Origin: Eonycteris spelaea
Taxonomy: Eukaryota; Chordata; Mammalia; Chiroptera; Pteropodidae
Assembly: GCA_003508835.1 (NCBI GenBank)
Contig: PUFA01000021.1
Span: 11,014,501-11,078,500 of the forward strand
Direction of reading: 5' to 3'
Length of the DNA stretch: 64,000 nucleotides
Shown here: positions 26,301 through 38,846 of the stretch, piece by piece
Numbering within the stretch: position 1 is the first letter of the stretch
Layout: each line of letters begins with the position of its first letter
The notes under the pieces: generated by a model
Database searches by the model: none
What the model saw: only the letters and a program-made list of their open reading frames with translations
What the model was told of the DNA's origin: nothing
Program-made: the position numbers and the translations under genes

Positions 26301-27760
26301 TATATTTATATTTTATCAAAGGATCCACATATTTGTATACTCAAATATCCCATTTTACAAAGTTTTATATTTTTAAAGGTCCTCATTTTGGTGAATTATT
26401 TTAATCTGACATTAAAATCCAGTTGATAATTGTTCTCACCTTAATGTGGCTGATCTACCAAATAGGCATCTTCACACATGCCATTACAACAGAAATTTAC
26501 TTACAGTGTTAAAGAAACATTTCAGTTCCATTTCTTACTGCCTAATTAGACATGCGACATGCATAATAATAAAAAAGTAAGTTTAAACATATTTTTGAAT
26601 ATTTAGTTTTATCAATAATAATAAAACTAATCAAAAACACAAAATGCTTTTTCATTTTCTCTTAAAATTAAAATCAGTTTATTGATTTCTTTGGGATAAT
26701 TACAAAGACTTGCTCAATGTAAAAATATAAATTCAAATACTTAAGATGGGACAGATTGTCAGAAATGAGTGCCTAGGTAGTTACAAATTAAAAACTTTTA
26801 TAGGCAATTATATTTTATTTTTACTAAACACTTTTAATGAAATAATACTAGGATATTTTCTGAGTTGAGTGTGTGGTGTTTGAATGCACTTGTGAAAGCA
26901 TTGGAATATATATTGTTATAATATTTTCACTCACACTTGACATAAAGTCCTCATTAATATTCTATTAGATTTTATGATTCTCATTAGCATTGATAAAACA
27001 AATGAGATAATAATGACCTTTCACTTATTTTAAATGTCTCTGTATTCTTCTAGGGCATTAGACCACTATCATCAAAAGACCTGTTATAGTAATTTAAATG
27101 TAAATGTTATTCATTTAATTAATAAGAGATAACTGTCTATCAAGAATGGCTGCAGAGCATTATAGTCAGTATTATATAAAATAATAAGACTTATCAGCTT
27201 AGCTCAGTTTTGAATAAAAATAAATGAAAGTCAGAGAGCTCACTGTGGTTTAAAAGATGTGTGAATAAAAGGGATTTTCTAATAATTGAATATAGTCTTG
27301 TAACTAATACTGTTTCTTAATTAATTGTCAAAAATAAGATGAGAAGGTGACTGCAAGGTGCACTGTCATTATGTTCCCTGACTGGATGACATCTCAGCCA
27401 CGGAGCATCTAGACCAGTACAAATATCTGTTTACTGCGTTAACACTGAATGTATATAAACAAATATTTTAGTAAAATAAATTAGTTTCAAACTAGTTCAG
27501 TTTTGCTGTATTTTACCATAATTGTTTGTCAAGCTACATTTAAATAAGGAATATACTAATAAACCCAAAATTGAAATACTAAATATAATTTCTTTTGCAC
27601 TCAGCCAGTTTTTCACTCTGTGTTTATATAGACATTCATACAGTGAAACGTTGAAATTTTCAGAATTGAATATTACATCAAGCCTGGCTTTTGCAATCTT
27701 TATAATGGTCACTTTGCCTATGAAAAGGGAAGTATGTATTGGTGAACAATTCACTATATC
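20400..27760. other. Long AT-rich intron stretch, nothing recognised
   Basis: More than 7 kb with no element I can name, apart from short A/T tracts, a C-run at about 25800-25807 and a small CA tract at about 26141-26162. No exon-like open frame with splice signals was seen. It may contain old repeats too decayed for recognition by eye. Confidence 0.4.
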
Positions 27761-27765
27761 TCAAG

Positions 27766-27818
<53 letters not shown>
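27766..27818. repeat. (TG)n microsatellite
   Basis: About 26 uninterrupted TG dinucleotides. It accounts for the Cys-Val run in the overlapping 104-codon frame (27522-27836), which is not a gene. Confidence 0.97.
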
Positions 27819-27819
<1 letters not shown>

Positions 27820-27879
27820 CAGCGATGAGGTTATAAAATAAGGCAAGGAAAATAAAACAAATAATTTCACCTGTGTATT

Positions 27880-28235
27880 GATTACTCAGCAAATATATAC
27901 AGAGTGCCTACTCTACATTAGTTAGGCTTTGTACAAGTAAAACAAACATAATGGTCAACAAACACCACAAAGGTAAAAACAAACAAAAGGCAATCAGAAT
28001 CAATTTCTACCTTGTGGCTCTTCATGTCTCCAGGTGTATGTGGGGATATGAGCAAGGCCTGAAAATTTACATCTCTAACAATTTCTCAGGCCACGCTGAT
28101 GCTGCTAGTCCAGGGCTCCAGTACTTTGTGGAAACCAAAATGGGAACCTGAGCACATGTGAAGTCACATTTGAAGCGAGGTCTGGAAAATGAGTGGGAGT
28201 GAACTAGGTAAAGTGCGGAGGTGTACATTTCCCTA
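27880..28235 (+). repeat. Ancient L2-like repeat with a MER5A-like insertion
   Basis: The ends (CAGAGTGCCTACTCTACATT, then AAGTCACATTTGAAGCGAGG) fit the same L2-like family as near 1330. Between them, 28048-28135 reads AAAATTTACATCTCTAACAA, CGCTGATGCTGCTAGTCCAG and TACTTTGTGGAAACC. That is the 3' part of a MER5A-type (hAT-Charlie) DNA transposon in plus orientation. Confidence 0.55.
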
Positions 28236-28879
28236 TAGGTCTATCCATAGAGGAAATCCGGCACAAAAGACTAGCAGGGAAGGACCAAAAAAATAAATAA
28301 ATAAATAAAATGTTGGCAAACTCTATGAAGATAATGACTTTTATTAAAAATTGCTGAAAACTGTTTTCAGATAAAAATAGGAAAATGATGCAATGGCTCG
28401 ACATAATTAAAGAAATAGTGCCAATGAGTTATGTCTTCATATAGAAATTTTAAGTAATAACAAATTTTGTTAGAGAGAAGTGAAAAGTACATTAAATAAC
28501 TCATGTATAGTCACAGATTCTAAGGAACAGAAACACGTGTTATAGGGAGGGCAAAGAATGGAAGCCAACAGTTTGTGCTACTGCAGTGAAAGATGGTTAG
28601 ATGTGTGGCTAGAGACTGAAGCTCATAGATCTCTGGACATGAAGGAACCTTCATGTCATTTAGGATCAATTCATCTTTTATCTCTAAGGATCGGGGAATA
28701 TTAAAGAATTGTAAGTAAGTGCATAACATGACCAAGTATGCATTACAAAGCTCATTCCAGCTCTGTATGAATCTATGATTGGGGATAGAAACATCAAGAT
28801 TCACAAAAAGCATTTTAAAATTTGTATGCCTTTTGAAGCCCATTCCAGGACCTCTGTTCAATAAGTACGGAATTCAAGA

Positions 28880-29110
28880 AACCAAACCTGAGTAACAGGA
28901 GACCAATTAGGGGACTTTGTAGCTCTTTAGAGTAAAATGACCAGATGACAATTAATGTATTTTTAATGGAAATCAAGAAGAGTTGACAGAATCAAAATGT
29001 ACTGCAGAGAATGCAGCAATATGTCATGATGATAGTCTACCTGAAAGGAGGTGAAATGAAAGTTAAAGTCTAGAAATGTCTAAGTCTGGGCTAAGTGAAA
29101 TGAATGAGCA
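28880..29110 (+). repeat. Ancient L2-like repeat, further fragment
   Basis: Phrases AGGAGACCAATTAGGGGACT and TAGTCTACCTGAAAGGAGG, then TCTAAGTCTGGGCTAAGTGA, occupy the order seen in the same long ancient family. Diverged; assignment tentative. Confidence 0.4.
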
Positions 29111-29927
29111 ATGAACAAAGAAAACTAAGGAAATGGAACACTCTGAGTCTTTTCTTCATAGTTCAGTTTAGTGCACATCACAGTTTGTAGTACTGGTGTA
29201 TATCTCGGTAGGAATATTTGGTAAGTACTTATATACACAAGTTCAGAATTCATTAGAAGTTTATGGGCAAGTGATAAAGTGCTGTTTAAAAAAGAGTAAA
29301 TTATGTTAGTCAAGTATTTATCAATGTAAGAAACAAGTAAAGTTCAGGGACTGAGCAGTCAGAGAAAACTGATGAGAATTTATGTGCTCTCAGTTCACAA
29401 CCTTCTGACCTGTTTCATCAAATCTAAAAGTTAATTGAATAAAACTGGCTCTTCCAGTTAAAGTACAGAACAATCAAGAAAACATAACACTAGTTATATT
29501 AGATAAATATATTTCTTTCAAAATATTTCAAATAAATATACCATTGACAAATACCTTGTTCATTTACTTAGCAGATTCTTATAAAATGTCACGTTCTATT
29601 AGAGTTAGAAGTAGAGTAGTCTAGGGCGAACATTAACTATGTTTCCATATCTGACATCTCTGCAGCCCTATTTCAGAGTTATGAAGTTTACATGATGAAA
29701 ATTACTGAATCTTATATTTTTAGTATTAGATTACATAATTCTGACATAGGGACTTTTCAAATAGAATATTTTAAAGGTAAATCTATTTAAATCTATGTAA
29801 CTCAATTTCTAAATTTAGCTTGGTTTTCTAATAGAAAAGTATATGATGGATGAATTAGATCATGAAAATACAGAATGAGCATAAAGTGTGGAAGAGAATA
29901 AAAGGAGGAGAGTCCTATGTGCAATGG

Positions 29928-30341
29928 AAAAAAATTACACGAAGTATCTGATAATTTATATTTCTTCTCTCAATTTTCGTTAACCTTAATTTATGTGAGT
30001 GTAGAAAGGCTTAAAGTCGCCAAATTCTGTATATAAACCAGAAATATAACATTTCTAAATTGTAATCATTTAGCCTTATCAATAAAATATACATTTAATT
30101 GATAACATAAATAGCTGGAACACATAAATAACCATTTTAAAGGACTACTGTTGCTTTTTTTGTATTTCATAAAGCTACAAACTACTAATCTTTGGTAAAC
30201 AGTTTAGTTCCTGATGACATTTAACATAATGACATTTAACCTGACAGTTCATAGCAAATTACGACAGTAAAAAAGAGGCTAAACAAAGATAACTGTCCTT
30301 GGATTAGCTCTCATTTCCTCTGTGTCTCAAATCAGAAAAAA
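29928..30341 (+). repeat. Left arm of a large inverted repeat
   Basis: 414 bp whose reverse complement recurs at 31622-32047. My by-eye alignment gives about 98 percent identity, with nine differences including small indels. It starts at a 7-A run and ends at a 6-A run. It contains a short internal direct repeat (ATGACATTTAAC twice). I do not recognise the arm as any known repeat family. Confidence 0.93.
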
Positions 30342-30689
30342 TGGCAAAGAGAATAACTTGAGTGGACCCTAATGCACTATGCATGGTGATTTTTAAAGAT
30401 GTATGCCATAAGATATTCACCACAAGTCATAGAGAAAGAAATGCTACCATTTAGAAACAATACTGGATATTTAGTAATCATATATGCAGATAATTTATTA
30501 TCATTGAATGATGTAGACTTACCTTTCCTCACCCTGAAAACCTAAACAGTATGTTGTTTTGGGAAAGATGGAAGACCATGGAATATTTGGTAAAACCTCA
30601 GTGGTTGGACTTGTTCAACAAAGCCATTATAAGGTTCTGTCTGATTCCACAGCCACATCCAGATACAGTAAGAACAATACTGAGGCTGA

Positions 30690-30905
30690 CAAAGCAGCAA
30701 CATCACCCAGTGGTACGGGATTGACCTGCAGAATTTAAACCTCAAGTCCATTACTGATCACCTGCGTGACCATGGGTAAGAATTTTCACTTCCTTATGCT
30801 CTGGTTTACGTGTCACTAAATGCATATAATAATATTGTAACATTTATAGAGCGGGTGTGGCATCTAAATTAAAGCATTTGGAAGAGTGTTTAGTAAAAAA
30901 AATTC
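30690..30905 (+). repeat. MIR SINE in the spacer of the inverted repeat
   Basis: MIR order: ACCTGCGTGACCATGGGTAA, TTTTCACTTCCTTATGCTCT, ATAATAATATTGTAACATTT, ATTTATAGAGCGGGTGTGGC. The rest of the spacer (30342-31621) shows nothing else I can name. Confidence 0.7.
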
Positions 30906-31621
30906 TTGTATTCATGGAATTGGACAACTTCTCCCATGTTATCGTACTGATGATGCCTTTGGTATTGAGAAGTTTCAATTGAGAAAATTAGTCATATCTC
31001 TTCATTTTTTTCTGAAATAAACTTATATGTGCTTACAATATTTCTCTATATGATTCCCATAAGCATTTTAATTCTCAGAAATATCAACGAAGTACCAAAT
31101 AATTTAATACAATTTTTTTTTTTACAGATTGATGGTGTAAATCCCCTGAAAGGTTTTATGATTATTATTATCATGTTTTTTAATTCAAGACAGCTTATTA
31201 AAGACCAGCTCCAAAGGAACAATGGTGTGAGTCAAAAGAACCAATATCATAATAGGTAGGTATTATCTGCCAGAAAGATAAGAAGCCGTTTAAAATATTT
31301 AGTCAATAACTATTTGTAAATATTATAACTTTATTGGGAATAGGAATATTGTCAGTGATAATATTCGATGGCAATATTTGTTTTTAATCTGCTAGTCACA
31401 GATATTTTAAATTCCAAGATTTTTGGAGGAAAACCCTATTATTGTAGACAATAATAAGACAGGATACTCACAATTGTTTTCCAAAATGACTTTTCTTAAG
31501 ACACACATTGTTTGGGCTACAATTAAATTAGAAATCTCTTCAGATGATGCCCATCTGTATTCAGTCAAGAACGGGTAATGATTTACTTAATTTAATGGCA
31601 AATAATATTGTACTACATCAA

Positions 31622-32047
31622 TTTTTTTTTTTTTCCTGATTTGAGACACAGAGGAAATGAGAGCTAATCCAAGGACAGTTATCTTTGTTTAGCCTCTTTT
31701 TTACTGTCGTAATTTGCTATGAACTGTCAGGTTAAATGTCATTATGTTAAATGTCATCAGGAACTAAGCTGTTTACCAAAGATTAGTAGTTTGTAGCTTT
31801 ATGAAATACAAAAAAAGCAACAGTAGTCCTTTAAAATGGTTATTTATGTGTTCCCAGCTATTTATGTTATCAATTAAATGTATATTTTATTGATAAGGCT
31901 AAATGATTACAATTTAGAAATGTTATATTTCTGGTTTATATACAGAATGTTGGCGACTTTAAGCCTTTCTACACTCACATATAAATTAAGGTTAATGAAA
32001 ATTGAGAGAATAAATATAAATTATCAAATACTTCATGTAATTTTTTT
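31622..32047 (-). repeat. Right arm of the large inverted repeat
   Basis: Reverse complement of 29928-30341, 426 bp. Its inner end is a run of 13 T (31622-31634) where the left arm has 6 A. Its outer end is a 7-T run (32041-32047). The 60-codon plus-strand frame over this arm is a by-product. Confidence 0.93.
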
Positions 32048-32224
32048 CTTTAGATGCTGAATCCAAAATCTCCAAAAATCTCTACTAAAAAAATTATTTT
32101 AATTAGCTCAAATGACTTTAATCAGCTTTCTGTATCCTATTTTTTCATTGTTTAAATTTCATAAGCATATATTAACTCCTGTAATCAGAATGCTGTTTAA
32201 AACACTATGAGAATTTTCATTATG

Positions 32225-32410
32225 CAACATAATGCAACAAACTCTCCAATTATAATCACATGTAACTGTCACAATAAAGCTGTGAGAGAATTGCTATCAT
32301 ATTTTTCATTTTACATAGAAAATTGATCCTTTGACAGTTTAGATCACTTGCCCCAATTCACATAGCCAAAAAGTAAGACTGTGGTCCAGACTACCTGACC
32401 TCACAACCAT
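32225..32410 (-). repeat. MIR SINE, minus strand
   Basis: Antisense MIR phrases: TGTCACAATAAAGCTGTGAG, TTTCATTTTACATAGAAAAT, CACTTGCCCCAATTCACATA, GTGGTCCAGACTACCTGACC. Confidence 0.75.
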
Positions 32411-35165
32411 TATACAAATGAACTTTTAACAAAGAAATTCCTTTAAGCAAATTAAATTTCACAGGATCCTCATAAGCTGAATGAAAATTGAAGAGGAAAA
32501 AGGAAGAATTTTCCAGATACAGCTTCTGATTTTTTTTCTGAGGTAACAGCAAAGAGACAATAATAAACTCATGTTGACATAGTGAATCCGGTGAAGGACA
32601 GAGGGTTCAACTTAATGGGCAGAAAAATTTTTAAAAAGTTCTTCGCAAGTAAATACAAATATGAGAGTTCAGTACACTTAACTGTTGACGTCACAAAATA
32701 AAGGAACTATATAAAATCTGATTTTCACTTAAGGATTTAATAAAAAATTGAAACACTGTTGCCAAAATAAATCTAAAGAAAGGGGATAATGAAGAAGAAA
32801 AAAAAAACAACATAGGTGCTCATCCATAATATGTCTAAAAGTTTGGTTCCTCTAAGAAACTTTAATTTCTCTTGATTTCTTCTCAAAGGTGTTGGATTTT
32901 TTTTCTCCACACGGGTTTTGCTTCTGGTGGAGGTTTTCCTCATTTTTCCGTGTATGTCTTAACTCGAACTACATTAACCGCACGAGTCACCAGTTGACTG
33001 CAGTCAGGGGCCCAACACGCGAAAACTTTGCCAGTGACATAGCAAAGAAAATAACAGTAGGAACTGAATGAAAACAGTTCTTGCCTGATAAATGGTAAAG
33101 AAAAACATTAATAATGTGATGGATATGTGATTTACGTTGGAAAAAAACTAGTGTTTTCTTGTAAAAGTGAGTGTTGGAAGAGTTGAAGCTAGAATCATGG
33201 TCAAGTGATGGAAGATGGCTTCTCCAGAACTACATGGAAACTTGGAACACCTGATGTAGGTAGGTACAGCTCAATTACACGTGTGTGTTTGAAGAGCATG
33301 TGTGTATGTGTGCTGTGTGTGTGCACATTTTGTATATTGCTGGATGCAGTCATCTGTTTTCACACAGTGTTTTACATGGATGAAGTCAGGTATAAACAAA
33401 TGCCACATTTGTTATGCTAAAATTATTCCTTAATATATCAGTCACTTTGGAACATATTTGTGTTTACAAAACAAGCTTTATAGCAGAACTCACTGTATTT
33501 CCAATTAGCAAACCCATACTTTTCACACTGTCACTGAGAAACAAGGACTTCAAATTACAACTAGAGATATCACAAATGTCTTCCATATCACAAAAATCCA
33601 ATCAAGGATCACCTCAGGCTAGTGGTGAATTTTGTGGAGGCAAATTGTGTGGGGGATTAAAAATATTATAACAAAGGAGGAAAGAAAATAAATTGTGCAG
33701 TTGGACTATCTAGAAATTTTGTGATTTTAATAGCTGTAATTATACATGTATATTAAACAAAGTAATAATTACTTTGTAATACTTCTAACTTATCTAAAAA
33801 AAAATGAAAAGTCTTACCCATTTCATCTCATGAAAGACAACAATGTAAGAAGAAAAAATAATTCAGTATTCACAAAGTATCTATAAAATTTTATGTTAAA
33901 TATAATTTGGTTAAGGGAAGAGATCATTTGCCATATCAAAGGAGTAGTTGATTATATGATCTTCAGTATTGTAAACTCTAATTTTATATCTAGATTTCTA
34001 AGCTACAAAAAGATTTATTAACATTTATATAAAACTTTGAAAATACAAAACACTCATAAAAAAGTATTCTAATATAACATTTGAATCATCTGTGAAGTTT
34101 AGAGAGTATTTATAAGAAACACTGTTTAAAATTAAGTTTCAAAGCATATAATTATTTCAACAGCAATTCTCTTACTGTTTTAGAATTGGTAAATGATAAC
34201 CTATAATTTTTTTTATTTCAATCAACGAATATTCTGAGAAATTGTATGAAAGAAGTGACACCAACTTAATGTTTTAAAAAGTTTAAAAAGTTAAAACTAT
34301 TAAAACCCTATAAAATAATTAAAATATATCTTTCTTGGGAATTTCTAAGTGGGAATGATGTTTTTTTCTATATGATTAGTAATGTGTACCTTTCTCCATA
34401 TTTATTCCTGAAAAATTGTGGTATCTCAGGCATTTATTTTATTTTTTCCAAAACTATACTTATAATCTGCTAATAAAATAAAGATTATAAGTAATTAAAA
34501 TTATAATTGGATTATGCCTCTAGGAAATATTACCAGGAAAGTTGAAGCTGAGCAATGTGGGTCAAGTTTCACTCCAGATTGTATCCAATCTATCTCGGTG
34601 TGGGGACAATTGTCCACTTCCCTCTCTGTGCATTTCACATCCACAAGCATGTGCGTGCGCATGTACATACAAAAGCAGTCACACAAACACAAACCCAGCT
34701 TCCAGGGACGGGATGGAATTTTTACCCCGAAATAGTTCTAGTCTCCTCAATGGCTAGTACAAGGTTATATTTACTTAGGCTATTTTCACAAGATGCACTT
34801 CTTCCCACAGCTCTGTTGTTTTAATGTCTGTGCTGAGCAATGGTGACTGAAAAATATAGAGGAGGTATCCAAACCCGAATTAGAAAACTGAATACATTTT
34901 TAAATAAAAATTAATAATAGAAAATGATAACTAAGAGTATTTTTCTCCATATCCCCATATATTTTGGATTTGTAAATTATCTAACAAGAAAATAAGGAAA
35001 ATAATTTGGACATATTTTAAGACAGACTTAGAAAATCTTAAAGAAGGTAAAATATAAACTGAAAAATATTAATGGATATTTAGTATCCTTAAGTCCATAT
35101 TTTAGTAGCTTAACAATCATATTGCTAGTCTCTGGTACATAGTTTCTCAAAGCAATTTATAATTG
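32410..35165. other. Intron with a CpG-dense patch, otherwise AT-rich
   Basis: About 32912-33021 carries seven CpG dinucleotides in 110 bp, unusual for this window (see findings). About 33290-33325 is a short TG-rich tract. No repeat could be named in the remainder. The overlapping open frames near 34500-34830 occur on both strands and look random. Confidence 0.45.

Positions 35166-35168
<3 letters not shown>

Positions 35169-35211
<43 letters not shown>
35169..35211. repeat. (TG)n microsatellite
   Basis: About 21 uninterrupted TG dinucleotides. Confidence 0.97.
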
Positions 35212-35259
35212 TAATCTTTATCTTTTGTCTCTATTGCCGACTAGAGTCTCTGCCCCAGT

Positions 35260-35505
35260 GTGAGAGGTAATGTTAATGAATGTTTATTGAATTAATGAAT
35301 GTTTGTTGGATACAGAAATGATAAAGACAACTAGGTATGGTGGATGACATAATGCCATTAAGTTAAGACTGAGGTATCACTTCAGGAAGGATCCCTTGAA
35401 GAAAAATGTTGTTAAGAAGGGAGATCTCCTACAGCTTGGAAACAGTGCCTGGAAGCACCTGGAACAGTGCCTGGAACAGGGTAGGACTCAGGTAACTAGT
35501 GCTGA
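35260..35505 (+). repeat. Probable MIR/L2 fragments
   Basis: Contains TTATTGAATTAATGAATGTT, CACTTCAGGAAGGATCCCTT and ACCTGGAACAGTGCCTGGAA, the latter as two partial copies (GTGCCTGGAAGCACCTGGAA, then CAGTGCCTGGAACAGG). These phrases are common at the 3' ends of MIR and L2. Low certainty on boundaries. Confidence 0.4.
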
Positions 35506-35639
35506 AATGCATGTCCGTTTTTGTCACTTGACTGGTGATAGGATATCTCTATACCTCTTTCCTGGTGTGTGACTGTGCACACACATTTGTGCATGCATGT
35601 GTGAAAGGGATAAGAGGTAGAACTTTAGCTCCAGGTCTG

Positions 35640-35643
35640 TGTG

Positions 35644-35693
<50 letters not shown>

Positions 35694-35712
35694 CATGCAC
35701 GTGCGTGCACAC
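35640..35712. repeat. (GT)n microsatellite with a GC/CA extension
   Basis: About 22 GT dinucleotides followed by ATGCATGCACGTGCGTGCAC, so alternating purine-pyrimidine continues to about 35712. The His-Thr and Val-Cys frames over it (35524-35820) are by-products. Confidence 0.95.
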
Positions 35713-35864
35713 ATAGAAAATGATGCAGCAATTTGCTAAAAGGATACACTCATAATTATTATTCTTTCTGCATTGACCTTCTGTCTTCAAGCTAATGACT
35801 TGTTTATTGAACAAGTACATATTAGAGGCACAAATTGTGGTTATGCTATTTCTTTGCTACAAAA

Positions 35865-35867
<3 letters not shown>

Positions 35868-35904
<37 letters not shown>
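35868..35904. repeat. (TA)n microsatellite
   Basis: About 18 TA dinucleotides. It explains the Tyr-Ile run of the frame at 35773-35991. Confidence 0.95.
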
Positions 35905-35908
<4 letters not shown>

Positions 35909-36639
35909 TCACTGTAGTGTTAAATCTAAGGATGCAGGGATCTTGCATATTAAATATTATCTTACGATACAGAAATAGACCAAATAAATGATTAGTGACC
36001 TGCTTGTACAACAGAAATAGCTATTCTATATTCTACTCCATAGAACATTTAGAATGCATTAAAAGTCGAAAAATGTATGAGATTTTTTTTTTGCCTGACA
36101 TACAATCAGTTATAAAAATAGTCATAAAATTGCAATTATTGTTCTAAAGTTCACAGACAATGACAAATGGGTTTGTCCCTTACAGAGGTTTCTACATTGC
36201 AATCAGCATCCTGGGGGCTACAATCAGGAATTGGTTAGTTCTTTCTGACTTGACACTCCTGATAACTTCAATCCTAAGGCTCCAAGTCAGAATTTATTGT
36301 AAAGCACCGGGTATAGCAAACTTTGCGACTACAACCAATGCTAAATTTCCTATGCATGTGAAGAACATAATCAACTTCCAGAAATAATTCCATCTTTACC
36401 ATTTACAATCAAAAGCTGGATAGAGCCTCAAATATAGAAATCAAAATAGTGTTGATTATACTGTTCTATTAACCCACCGCCAAATAAGGTTATATATATT
36501 TGGACACTTACTTTTCATATACTTTGCAACATTACTTTACTGCAATTAAATTTTAATGATAATTCCTTGATATGAATAAAACTTTATTTATGTGTGTGTC
36601 TTTGAGTGTGTCTATGTGTAGGTTTTTTAATAGCCATAA

Positions 36640-36790
36640 TAATCCTGATGGGAAATTAGCACAGACATTTTTATTCCCATTTTATAGGGGAAAAAACTGA
36701 ATCTGAGGGTCATATATAGATTTAATTGGACCACATGGGGAAAATATGGTGGAACAGAAAAGCAACTCTACCAACTAAATCCTGGACCAG
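36640..36790 (-). repeat. MIR SINE, minus strand
   Basis: Antisense MIR phrases: TTCCCATTTTATAGGGGAAA, AACTGAATCTGAGGGTCATA. The remainder is diverged. Confidence 0.6.
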
Positions 36791-36799
36791 TATTCTCTC

Positions 36800-38840
36800 C
36801 TTAGTAAAGTTCTGCTTCCCAGAATGCACCAATGATTTTTTTTTTTCTAGATCAGGTCACACTTTAAACAAAATGCTATTACCACATCTCGTTCATGTAA
36901 TTGTCCTTTAAATTGGAGACCTGGAAGCAAATTTAAAATTTGAAGTTTTATTGGAATTTGAGGGAGTTTTGCTAAACAACATATTTTATATATCCTCATT
37001 AAAAAGATGAATTACTAAAAGCAAATTCATTTTTTTATTTCATAGATCAAAAATTAAGTTAACTCTAGACCATTTATGAGTGTTTCTGTTAACCGTAATA
37101 ATTTATTCTTAGAGTAACCACAATCCTTGTAACATATAAATATCTTATGGGACAAGTAATTCTCATTATTTTGTTCTGATCTCAAAATGGTTTAATAGGC
37201 TGTGGTAGTCATGACTTCATGGAATCTGATTTTTAATAAAGACCATTAGCTTAAGTATAGATTTTTTTTTTTTCACCTTTCTAAAGCTTTCGTGTAAATA
37301 AATTCTTCAAAAAGTCTTTTTAAAATTTGTATCCTGTTTTCGAGGTTAAAATATATTCATGAGTAACCTAGAACAAATTGTATCAGTATGCTTTATATGC
37401 AAAGATATGCCACAGAGGATATAGCGATATTGCATAATCAGCATAAGCTTTAGTGACAGAAAAGGCTGCATTTGTCTAAATGCTGTCACTACCAACATTT
37501 ATTAGTTGAATTCTGTTTTAACATGATTTATCATCTATAAAAAGATCACAGGAGCAACCTGGTTTTTCTCAATAAGACTGAATATATTTACTATTTATAA
37601 AAGTGGTTTCAAATAAAATCAAACATTTGTCTTCTACTGAGAAAATATGACGAACAGTGTTCACTTGGTTACTGTGAGGGCTGGTTTGAAAATTTTCTTT
37701 TTGTTTCCCAATAAATTTTTTGAAATCTGAGAAGAAAGATGTTGTCAGCAATTTAAACCCTGATTTTATTCTATTAACTCAACAAAACTTAACATTTCAC
37801 ATGGACTTGCACATACAAGGTGAGCAATAAATAATGACAATGAGTAAATCATTTGAAATGAACCTTGCAATGAGCAATTTTGCTTTTATGAATTATAAAA
37901 ACAATTGAAAACGCCAGTTGAAACACATAATGTAGTATCTGTTAAAAACAAAGATAATATCCAGAAAAGTAGAAAATATCATCTGTTTTATGTTCTAAAA
38001 ATATTACCCCTCCTCCCACATATATTTCAATCCTTAGCAGTTGCTGTAGGTGATTCTCTGACTTTTTAAGTACAAAGGAACATTTAATCTCATGGTTTAT
38101 TGGAATAATTATGCTTATCTATAGGTTAATCTCAATTGCATATTTTACATAATTCATGTAACTAGAATTACATAAAACTGATATTTTAAATTACATTTTA
38201 AATGTGAATTTGTATATTAAATGTGTATTCATTTAGACTGCAGACATATGGTTATCATAATTGGTTTATATATAAATCCTTAATGTAAGATTTAAAGAAT
38301 TCCATTTTACTAGTCAGGGCACTAACAACCTGTAAAGTGTGGATCATTTTATTCAAAGTTTGTTTAAAAATCTTATAATATCTTCTCACAATACTATAGA
38401 AAATGATCAGAAGAAAATTTGACACAGTGGTATGATTAACTACTAGTGAAAAAAGATTCTTGCTTTTGACAAAGGAAATGTAAGAGAGAGCATTCAATAT
38501 TCCTAGATGAAGAGAATATATTTTTTTTCAAGTCACAAGAAGAAAAATTGAAAATATTTCACTCTAATGTTCCCCACATAGGCATGGTAAGAAAAAGGCT
38601 TTATCGCGATTAGAAAACAAAATAAAACAGAAAATGTGATATGAACAGTCTTGAGTATTCAATGAGCTTGACTCTCAGAGAGAGAAAGTAAAGTCTATCC
38701 ATCTAAATTTTTATGGTGCCTGCATCTATCTTTTTTAAATGAACATAACCCCCATCTAAGGAAGTAGTAGTCTAGTCTGATTCTCTGTCTCAGTCTGTCC
38801 TACCATCCACATAATACTTACTTTGTCTCTTGTTTGTTTT
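36800..38840. other. AT-rich intron sequence, nothing recognised
   Basis: AT-rich with several poly-T tracts (for example 36836-36846 and 37263-37273). No gene or nameable repeat. Confidence 0.45.
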
Positions 38841-38846
38841 TGTCAC

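Noticed and set aside
27522..27836. 104-codon frame with a Cys-Val repeat tail
   Set aside because: The tail is a translated TG microsatellite; the rest has no recognisable feature.
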